In this document: in pieces, positions 56,301-64,000 of the stretch | Layout: each line of letters starts with the position of its first letter | Position numbering within the stretch: position 1 is the first letter of the stretch | DNA from: Beauveria sp. NWAFU-1 | Lineage: Eukaryota; Ascomycota; Sordariomycetes; Hypocreales; Cordycipitaceae | Assembly: GCA_024472245.1 (NCBI GenBank) | Contig: JANBXD010000001.1 | Location: 3,162,001 to 3,226,000 of the forward strand | DNA length: 64,000 nucleotides | Direction: 5' to 3' | Notes under the pieces: model-generated | What the model saw: only the letters and a program-made list of their open reading frames with translations | Told to the model about the DNA's origin: nothing | Database searches by the model: none | Translations under genes and position numbers: made by a program

Positions 56301-57842
56301 CAATACCCTTGTCTTTTCCTAGCTGTTTTCTCGCTGTAGAGTCCTCGACAAGAAGCTTCAAGACGTTGATGGCTTCTTGGCCGAAGGAAAAGAAAGAGAA
56401 AAAGTACTGCGAAATTAGTACGAATAGTGAATAGTGGCTGCGAAATATGGTCTTACCTCATCAATCGCATAAGTTTCGTCGTTGTCAATGACGCGAATTT
56501 TGCAGGTATCGGAGAACTCGACCATTTGGGTATCTTCAACATCAATAATGTTTTCGATGGGCAGAGAGATCTTGACACTGTCACCGTCATTGTGGCTTCT
56601 GAATATGACTCTCTGAAGGCTTTTGACCCATTCTTTGGCACTGGGCGCGCTATCGGCTCTGAAGTTGTAGGTGCGCTGACTGGTGACGACCTCAAAGTGC
56701 AACCCATCCTTGTCCCGGTCAGTGACAGCGGCCGAGATGCCGAATCTGAGATCAATCTGGCCATGAGGAAAGTATAAGTTTGTAGCATCGCGATAGTATG
56801 ACAGTACATCGCCTTTGAGACGGAACCAATAACGATTGTATTTGGGATTGCGTTTGCCGCTTTTTGACAAGTAGCCAGATTTAGCCACAATGTTCTGTTA
56901 AAGATGTTAGTGGAGTGCAGGGAACCGTGTTGCGCGCAGCGTCGGCATACCTGTTTCTTAGGTAAATAAGCATAAAAACAAATATGTTTCGATGTTATGT
57001 ACAAGAAGCCCTGCAGAAGAACGCTTTGCAAGAGCCAGCAGGGGTACTCTGTTTCGTGTTAGAGGTTGCGGACATGGGGGATGTAAGCGACAGTAAGTAC
57101 CTTCTATAACTTGTTCAGGCTCACTGAAATCAAAAATCTCCATCAGACGGCGAGCCAGCGGACTCGCCTCGTCATCATCTTGTGATTGCGGCATATCGGT
57201 GGAAGATCTCCGTTCAATATCGAAACTGGGTCGGCTTGACATTTCTGCTCTCGCTTGCAGCATGCGACTCATGACCGAGGGCCGGCGAGCCATAGGAGCC
57301 ATTGTTTCAGAAGAGGGCGAAGCAGGAGTCTCGCTGGCATCGCTGGACTGACCGGGCTCATCGGTAAAGCGCCCTGGCTGGGATAGCGTGCTTGGTTCGC
57401 GTTTGGACTTGGGCTTGAGCCTTGGTAGGGTAGCAAACGACTTGAGTAGTCTGTGTTTAGACAGGGTCTTTTTGTGCTTTTTGGAATCGGGTCGGAGAAC
57501 AGTCGTTTGCGAAGTGGTGGGAGGGCTGGACGGTGAATCCTTGGAACCGTCGTCCTCGTCACTGCTGTTACCGTCAAAGCGGGTATGAAAGTCGACACGG
57601 GAGCCGGCAGCAGCAATAAGACCGAATATGCTCTGGTTCATGTTGACGGACATTGGATTAGCCGTGACTTGTGCATGCGCTTCATCTCCCGAGTCGTCGC
57701 TATCTTGGAGTGGCTCTGGGAGATCAGGCGTCGACGAGGACAGGCCGCGGGCTCTCGTTGGCACCTTGCGAGGACCACGCCGATTGCTCTGCAGGCCACG
57801 ATCTTGGCCGCCCGAGGCCGACTTGGGCGGTGAGGTGGCCAT
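53351..57842 (-). CDS. ATG26: Sterol 3-beta-glucosyltransferase Atg26 (Ugt51)
   Basis: It transfers glucose from UDP-glucose to ergosterol; in several fungi it is needed for pexophagy. Exons are 57842-57101, 57048-56951, 56894-56457, 56406-53650 and 53599-53351 (1427 residues), all phases agreeing. Order of domains: disordered Ser-rich N-terminus, GRAM (from about 230), PH domain (about 283-385, with SGYLSKSGKRNPKYNRYWF), a long Ser/Pro-rich spacer, second GRAM (about 755-865), then the glycosyltransferase from about 938 (TIGSRGDVQPYIALCKGL). The sugar-nucleotide motif HHGGSGTTGASLRAGLP lies near 1268. A short SPLSPLSPRR repeat sits in the spacer. The last exon is acidic. The identity is secure. 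Confidence 0.96.
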
Positions 57843-59204
57843 TGTTATTGCGAAAGTATATCGAAGAAGAAGATGTAGGTTGCGAGGGAGGATTGAATAT
57901 TGCGATTATGTGTTTGCGTGTGTGGCGGCCGAGAGGTGTCCGTGGCGATGTTGGGGCGGTCGGTGGTAAGTGCTGCCTGGGTGCTACATGAGGCAGGCCG
58001 TGGCAGGGCAGGGAGCAGAGTCGGCGGCGGTGCTGTCACGACAGCACAAAGTAGAGTCACGCTGGTGGCTTGCAATGTTGACGGAAGCAGCAAGACGGCG
58101 TATGCAGAGAGATCGGAAAAAGATATACTGGCAAACTGTTTATGATTGAGAGAGCAGGCGGTGGGGCGGAGGGCTCATGGGATGACGGCCTGGCGGTTCA
58201 TGATGGAGAGCTCTTGTGACGAAATGGGGTTTGGCGGCATCGGGCCATGTGGATGGCCACTGGCGAGATGGGTTGCAGTCGTGATTGGCTGCTGGCCACG
58301 ACTTGGTTAGGCAGCCTGGCAGCGTGCCAGCACTGCGCCTGCAGGTGAGGTGCCTGACTGAAAATCTTCTCTAGATGATGGATTTTGAGTAGTTTTCATT
58401 ATGACAATATTCTCGCAATATATCTAACTAGTATTGCGGTGTGCTCTCAAGACCCTGTGTTATTCTGTAGGTATCGTACTCGAGACCCGCTATATCCAAC
58501 TGGCCGCTTCCTCCAGATAATCCCACCGTTGAAAACAGATCCACCAAATCTGTCACCGAAACCGTGTGTCCAGCCTCCAGCCTTCCCGGGCCTCATTCGC
58601 CTGCTGACGCTCTACAACGGGTTCATGCCCTACCATGTGACAACCTACAGTCGCATGTCTGACCAAAAGCAGTCAGGTAACTGACGAAAGCACGGGTGGG
58701 AAAAAAGAGATCAACTTGCCCTTGTCATCTGTCTTTTTGTTGAATTCTTCTTATTTGACTTTTTCTTTTGTCCTTTCATCACAGCAGTTGAAAACATAGT
58801 TTTTACCCTTTCGGAGTCATTAGCCAGACCGAACAAAAGCACCTGATAGTAATGCCCGATTTTTCAACTATATCTCAAGACATCTTGCCACTGCAAAAGC
58901 AGAAAAGCGGAATCCCAACACTTCCGCACATGTACTCTCTCTTGTCCCTCTCCCAAGTACGCAACACGCCGAACTCGCCCGCCAACCCAACCAACCCGCT
59001 GCACGCTACGCCGGCAGGCTGACCAGAACACACCTCTGCCTGCAGGCTGTCAACCGTCTCTGCCATGCCACCCCGAGCACGCATTGACTCTGCCCAACTT
59101 GCCGTTCTCATGCACGGGCTGCATGAATCACCTCTCGGCGCCACAATTTGATTCTTCATTCCGAGATTCATTACAGCCCACACCAGATACGTGCTCCCAC
59201 CACC
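57843..59204. promoter_or_regulatory. Divergent region, ATG26 and GNA1
   Basis: This 1.36 kb lies between divergent starts. Short frames within it carry no domains. It should hold both promoters. No specific element is claimed. Confidence 0.45.
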
Positions 59205-59780
59205 ATGGCCGCTGCCAACACCCCGCTGTTTCCCCCGTCGCTCATCGGGCCCGACGCGGCATCGGCCTTTCCAGCCGGCTACGAGATTCGTCCCCTCGGC
59301 AAGGGCGATTATGCCAAGGGCTTCATCGAGTGCTTGCGAGATCTGACATGGATGGCGGAAGTGACCGAGGCCGAGTTCAAACAACGCTACGACGAGATGG
59401 ACACTGGCGGCAAAGGCCCCTACTACTACCTGGTCATTGAGCATGCTGGTCGTATTATCGGCACTGGCTTGGTCCTTGCCGAGAAGAAATTGTAGAAATC
59501 GCACATGCGTCTTGGTTTGACCACGCTGACACTTATTAGCATTCACAATCGCTGCACCGTCGGCCACATTGAGGAAATCTGCATCTCCAAAGACCACCAA
59601 AGCAAAGGCCTGGGCCGTCTGCTCATGAATGCACTCAACTCCGTCGCAGACAACGCCGGCTGCTACAAGACAATCCTCAACTGCAGCGAGCAAAATCAGG
59701 CCTTTTACCAAAAGTGTGGCTATGACGGCTCTGGCTTGGAAATGGTCAACTACCTCAAGGGCGCCACGACACCGCGATGA
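59205..59780 (+). CDS. GNA1: Glucosamine-6-phosphate N-acetyltransferase
   Basis: It makes N-acetylglucosamine-6-phosphate from acetyl-CoA, on the route to UDP-GlcNAc and chitin. Exons are 59205-59491 and 59540-59780 (175 residues). The intron is 48 bp with an uncommon donor GTAGAA and acceptor TTAG; splicing restores KKFIHNRC..VGHIEEI, the family core. The acetyl-CoA loop is DHQSKGLGRLL, and NCSEQNQAFYQKCGY is the conserved C-terminal part of the fold. The start is the first ATG in the coding context (CACCATGGCC). The gene ends 157 bp from the CMR1 end. Confidence 0.96.
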
Positions 59781-59937
59781 GAATGACAATATTATCAGTG
59801 CAAAAGCTATATAGTTCTATTTAGAAACGCAGTAAAAACTAGTGCAAAACAGTATACCAACTGTCCTTTTGTAAGATAAACATCCGGCTCCACCGTTATC
59901 ACATAAAAGTACATTAAAACAGTAAACGCATTTTACA

Positions 59938-61529
59938 TCAAGTCCACAGACACAGTTTCCCGCTGCCGTTTCCACCGGCCACCCAGTCCATGCTTGGATG
60001 GCAGTGTGCGACCGCCGGCACTGCTGTGATTCCATCGCCACCAAGCTGTGCCAGTTGGCTTCCATCCGATGCAAATATGTCGACAAAGCGGTTCATGTTA
60101 CCGATTGCGAACTTCTGGTGGCCATCCTTGGGACGCTGCTGCCATTGCGGCTTGAGAATAGTGACCCATCGGCCAGTCTGATTGTTGTGCCGTATAATGT
60201 GCGCCGGCTCGAGTTCTGACTCGGCAATATCTTGTCCAGGGGACCATTTCCCAGCCTCGGCAAAGTTGTATATTTTAATCGTGTCGTCGTACGACGACGT
60301 CGCAAGCTGACCCCCCGCGCTCCACGAAGCGTGCGACACAGAAAGTCGTGAAGGGTGCTCTCCTAGCAGAGCGGGATGCCGCAAATCACCCTTGCCCGTG
60401 ATCTTCCGTAGATCCCAGATTTTAACTGTCCGATCCAGCGAGGCCGTGGCCAAAAGGTGCGACTGTAACGGGTGTAGCGAGAAGCCGCCAATTTTCGACT
60501 CTGACAAGGTCCATATCTCTTCGGACTTTGGTGCTCTAATATCATAGCGTCCCACACTGCCGTCTAGGGTGGAAAAGTAAAGAATGTTGGGCTCCGAAGC
60601 GGCCACATCAAGCGCAGTAATCGGCAGATCGTCATCAGCATCTGCTGGGGCAAAAACCTGGGTGGAGATGCCCTTCTCCAAGTCCATTTTTCGAATGGAC
60701 GAGTCGTACGATGAAGAGTACACTGCATTGGCGTCTGTATGTGAAAATACAAAAGACGTAATGGTCCTCGCATGCGTTTTGAAAGCCGAAATTACTGGAT
60801 CAGGGATATCGATCTCGTCATCGTCGTCTACCTCTGGCACAGTTTGGGAACCATCGAAAACTCCCATTGCGCCTTCTTTATCGCCGGCGAAGATGATTGG
60901 CTTATCCTCTATCGGGTGAAAGCCGAGAGCGTACACACGCTGCGGCGTAATCTTTATGTCTGTGACCGTAATGAGTATTGGGAACTTCTCTGCTGCATGC
61001 GAAACATACCATTGGGGGCCCAATGCTCGTATAACTTGAGAGAACTGAGGCGTAGCCGCAAATCCTTTAAGCCTGCATTCGTAGTCTCCTTGATGTCGTC
61101 TTCGGAGAAGGTCCGCACGCCGGGCTCTGCGCCCCGGAAGATGCCTGTGATCCCAGCAACGCTGCCCCCGTACTTCTTGCCATCGACGACAATGTCTCCG
61201 AGATTGAGATCATCCCCAATCCTCATCTTTTTAGCCCGAGACTTCGCTGCTTCAAACTCATTCTCGACCTCTAATTTCCGCTTCAGAGTATCATTATCGG
61301 CTTCAATGCCTGCCAGGCGAGAACTCATGCGAGTCGGCCTCGCAGGCTCCTTTTTGACCTGTACCGCTTGAGACCTCCTCTTAGGAGGCGCTTTTGGTAC
61401 TGGTTTATCAGGTATGACTTTCTTCGCCGTTGCCGATATGTCTGAAAGCAGAGCCCTATTTGCCGCAATGTTTTCAAGGCGCCTCCTCTCGAAGGCGCTC
61501 ATCTCGGCCGGTTCTTTTTTGACAGGCAT
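59938..61529 (-). CDS. CMR1: DNA damage-binding WD40 protein Cmr1
   Basis: Cmr1 is a nuclear WD40 protein that binds damaged DNA and joins stress-induced quality-control foci. Exons are 61529-61010 and 60959-59938 with a 50 bp intron (donor GTATGT, acceptor CACAG); the product is 513 residues. The N-terminus (residues 1-120) is basic and Lys/Arg-rich with a coiled character, and the signature LYEHWAPNDIKITPQRVYALGFHP spans the splice junction. Seven blade-like repeats follow (for example TASLDRTVKIWDLRK and SSYDDTIKIYNF). The length matches fungal Cmr1. Confidence 0.95.
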
Positions 61530-61906
61530 TTTGAGGTTGTTCAGCGAATCAGATCAAGGAAAAGATTAACATGAAGAAACGAAAACTAGAATCAAGAGCC
61601 GCACACAAGCAGAATCCTCAATAGAGCAACACATGAATCGATAGTGAATTCGGAGTGGCGTCGCCAACACGTGAATTGAAAGTGAATTGGAGTGGCGTCG
61701 CGTCGCGACATGTCAATCAGACCCACTGTTGCTTAAGTGGTTTTTTTTTCCAGCGCGAAGTCACGGGCCACCTTTCTGACGTTGTAGGCAAAATTCTTTG
61801 ATGGCCCACTTGCCTAATCTAAGTATCTATCAATGAGGAGACTTCATACTAAATTGCTACCAGTTGAAACCATCGAGACGGAGGGCTGTGTCTGGGATTT
61901 GACGAC
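61530..61906. promoter_or_regulatory. Shared divergent promoter, CMR1 and Mtf2-like gene
   Basis: The 377 bp holds no gene. Two imperfect direct repeats of about 22 bp (AGTGAATTCGGAGTGGCGTC at 61643-61662 and AGTGAATTGGAGTGGCGTCG from 61681) lie 38 bp apart, and CACGTG is present between them. The second copy runs into CGCGTCGCGAC, which has an ACGCG core on the minus strand. Confidence 0.5.
61643..61702. repeat. Imperfect direct repeat in the CMR1/Mtf2-like promoter
   Basis: Two copies of a roughly 22 bp unit with core GGAGTGGCGTCG start at 61643 and 61681. They differ by one small indel. The spacing and location in a divergent promoter suggest a duplicated factor-binding site. Confidence 0.65.
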
Positions 61907-63142
61907 ATGCCACCGAGTATTCTGCCGTTTCTGTATCAAACGAGGACAATTCAACATGGACTCCGCCCGTCAACTTTTACGCGGGTCGTCAGACTAGCGC
62001 ACTCGTTCTCTCAGAACAAGCCAAGCTATTCTATTCCCTTTGACTGGGAAGATGATCCGCATCATGATGAATTTTCGGGAACAGCTTCCTCACAAACGTC
62101 AACCATCACTCCCTCAGAAGCCGAAGTTTTTAAGGGCATCTTTGATGAAATCTCGCAGGGAAGAATGCCTGTTACCAAAAAGAAGACCGCATTCAATGCG
62201 ATTAGGGAGCAGGCCGCGCCCACGTCAGCAACCGGCGAGGGCCAGTTGGATACCAAGGCCAGATCGATTGTCGACCAGGCAAGACTGACAGATTTTCGCG
62301 ACAAGTTCCTGAGCCGATACCCATCGTCGCTTCGCAATGCTGCGCAAGTGGCATTAGGCCTATTTGAGGTGCCTGCGAATGAAGAAGGAACTCGCACCTT
62401 CATGGAGCTGAAAGAAGCAGATGCTGCCAACTGGGCCGAAAGGGTCATGTATGATCAACTGCGATCGGAGGAAAGGGAGCGTGTAGATCGTCTCATGGAG
62501 AGCTGCACCACAGACACTGAGCTCTGGAATCTGATGGAGCGAGAGATCTTCACTCTACCGGAACGGCTTGGAATTTTTCAAGACGATGTGATGGCTTCAC
62601 CCAAAAGTAAGAAGAAGAAGAGCACCAAGACAAAAGGGAAGACTGTGACAGAGAAGCCAATCGGTGACTCCGCTACTTCCTCTGAACGACGCCTGATGGA
62701 CATCCATGGGAGACTCTACCCTCATTTCATTTACAACGGTCTGAAGCTCTTGGATACAAAATTCAAGCGTTCTTCGCCCTACACTTTCAAAGTTCTCCCT
62801 CGCGTCAAGGAGTTGGGCCTGCCATCATACGTTCTCGGCGTGTCAACCTCTTTCTACTCTAGACTTGCCTCCCTCTATTGGACCAGGTTTGGCGATTCAA
62901 ACGCGGCGCTGAGTGTACTTCAAGAAATGCTCTCTTCTGGTCTATATGCCAATGATGAGTCGATGGAAGTGGTGGAGAGCATTCGCGACCATCTCCATGG
63001 ATGTACATGGGGTGCGCAGGGACCATTTGTCATGGCCATGATGGAATCTTCGCCATATGATGCGAGCCTATCGCAGAGACTTGAAAATATGAGGCGATAT
63101 ATTCGGACTTCAATCGCTCAAGAAAAGCAAGATAGCGCATGA
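61907..63142 (+). CDS. Mtf2-like mitochondrial RNA processing/translation protein
   Basis: The single exon encodes 411 residues. The N-terminus (FLYQTRTIQHGLRPSTFTRVVRLAH) is rich in Arg and Ser/Thr with no acids, a likely mitochondrial presequence. The C-terminal half carries the pattern typical of fungal Mtf2-like proteins: ELWNLMEREIF, then PHFIYNGLKLL, LPRVKELGLPSYVLGVSTSFY and VLQEMLSSGLYANDESMEV. Yeast Mtf2 (Nam1) assists mitochondrial transcripts and their translation. The middle has a Lys-rich low-complexity patch (KSKKKKSTKTKGK). The N-terminal half is divergent in the family, so the assignment rests on the C-terminal domain. Confidence 0.82.
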   Translation: MPPSILPFLYQTRTIQHGLRPSTFTRVVRLAHSFSQNKPSYSIPFDWEDDPHHDEFSGTASSQTSTITPSEAEVFKGIFDEISQGRMPVTKKKTAFNAIREQAAPTSATGEGQLDTKARSIVDQARLTDFRDKFLSRYPSSLRNAAQVALGLFEVPANEEGTRTFMELKEADAANWAERVMYDQLRSEERERVDRLMESCTTDTELWNLMEREIFTLPERLGIFQDDVMASPKSKKKKSTKTKGKTVTEKPIGDSATSSERRLMDIHGRLYPHFIYNGLKLLDTKFKRSSPYTFKVLPRVKELGLPSYVLGVSTSFYSRLASLYWTRFGDSNAALSVLQEMLSSGLYANDESMEVVESIRDHLHGCTWGAQGPFVMAMMESSPYDASLSQRLENMRRYIRTSIAQEKQDSA

Positions 63143-64000
63143 GACGCGACTATCACCTGTATTTCTATGGCAGCTGGCTGCATGTATAACTCCCTTCTTG
63201 TATTTTAGCTGTATACTATTTGTGGCATATTCATCATGTTTTCCATATCTCATCCCGATCAGAGGTATGCTGAACCATCGTATTCGTTTCGCACTCGCGT
63301 CACAGCCATCGCAAGCAGAATCTTCATCAGCGCGAAAGTGTATCCGGCTACGGAAGAGCTTGCCGCCTACTGCGATGAGCAAAGAGCCGATATCTGGGGG
63401 ACCGAATTCGTTCTTATTCAAGTCAAGGTGATTGAGCTATACATATCAACGGCAAACAAGCTGCGCCGACATACATCGTAGAGAAGGTAATGGCGCAGAC
63501 AGGCATTCCGGGTACGGATCATCGCAAGCCGCAGATTCGGAAATGAGGACACCCAGAAATCAGCCTGTAGGTCCCAGGCAATTGAACCCATGACCTATTT
63601 AGAGAGCAAGCGCGACGCAAGAAGACCTATCCACAGTATTCCATGAGCGGCGAGAACTGAACTGGTCTGGCCAGCCAGGAACTTTCCCGAATCTATAACC
63701 ATCCATTCTGGGCCGACCTGGTGAGAACCCCGGAGACCTGGCAATGAGGCCATGACAAGGCAAAACGTCAAAGCTTAAATCAGTCTACACTCCGGAGTAG
63801 TGTGCTCCCTTTCTCAACCCCGCCATGGTGAACTAAAAGGACTGCCGCATGGTGTACAGGGCTGATGTGCCAGAGGCTCAATGACGGCGCTAGAGCAGCT
63901 CCGGTGGCGCAAGGCGTTCAGCTCATTTCAGCTGCAATTCCACTCACACTGGCTAGACCTCGTTCGACCACATCGCGGAATAAAGGGTTGCGAACGTGAC
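63143..64000. other. Right end, no supported gene
   Basis: The last 858 bp holds the 3' side of the Mtf2-like gene and then sequence with only short frames, none with a recognisable domain. A tRNA-like B-box candidate near 63590 was considered and rejected. Confidence 0.5.

Noticed and set aside
63560..63640. tRNA-like stretch with GGGTTCAATTGCC on the minus strand
   Set aside because: The T-loop has an extra base, the T stem does not pair, and no A box or acceptor stem is found.

Overview
The window looks like a stretch of a filamentous ascomycete nuclear genome, most likely a sordariomycete and probably Hypocreales. This rests on short GT-AG introns (about 50-100 bp), GC-rich third codon positions, and the gene families present (Atg26 with its PH/GRAM architecture, Scp3-type CCCH protein, Cmr1, Mtf2-like protein, fungal complex I subunits). 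Genus and species cannot be told from the sequence alone. I found no CRISPR array, rRNA or confident tRNA gene, and no intact transposon.

Layout. 0-2.5 kb: a gene fragment cut by the left edge (APH-like kinase) and an orphan gene whose C-terminal part changes frame. 3.3-12.5 kb: complex I subunit NDUFS8, a secreted M14 carboxypeptidase, mitochondrial acyl carrier protein, and a tandem CCCH zinc-finger protein of the Scp3 type with a possible Gln/His-rich N-terminal extension. 12.5-20.9 kb: an 8.4 kb gene desert with many short simple-sequence features, ending in an AT-rich, repeat-like block. 20.9-27.1 kb: an isolated small set made of a secreted amidohydrolase, a small Gcn4-type bZIP factor and an NCS1 nucleobase permease. 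29.3-43.6 kb: a dense housekeeping block of CHL1 helicase, ribosomal protein uL15, CDC7 kinase, condensin subunit Cnd1/Ycs4 and the CTD phosphatase FCP1. 43.9-48.8 kb: a beta-lactamase-like serine hydrolase, a short-chain dehydrogenase and complex I subunit NDUFA13. 48.8-52.2 kb: a second gene-poor stretch ahead of an intronless orphan. 53.3-63.1 kb: ATG26, GNA1, CMR1 and an Mtf2-like mitochondrial protein. The last 0.86 kb holds no gene that I can see.

How the genes relate. Three mitochondrial genes of complex I or its ACP subunit lie in the window, two of them 4 kb apart with similar promoter elements. CHL1, CDC7, condensin and CMR1 all serve chromosome replication, cohesion or repair. CDC7 and condensin share a 428 bp divergent promoter with ACGCG (MBF-like) elements. 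The amidohydrolase, bZIP and permease trio could be a small catabolic unit, but that is inference.

No convincing previously undescribed system was found. The best leads are the desert at 12.5-20.9 kb, the palindromic TGAGTC cluster between the amidohydrolase and bZIP genes, a CDC7 intron that is in frame and stop-free inside the kinase glycine loop, and the two orphan genes.
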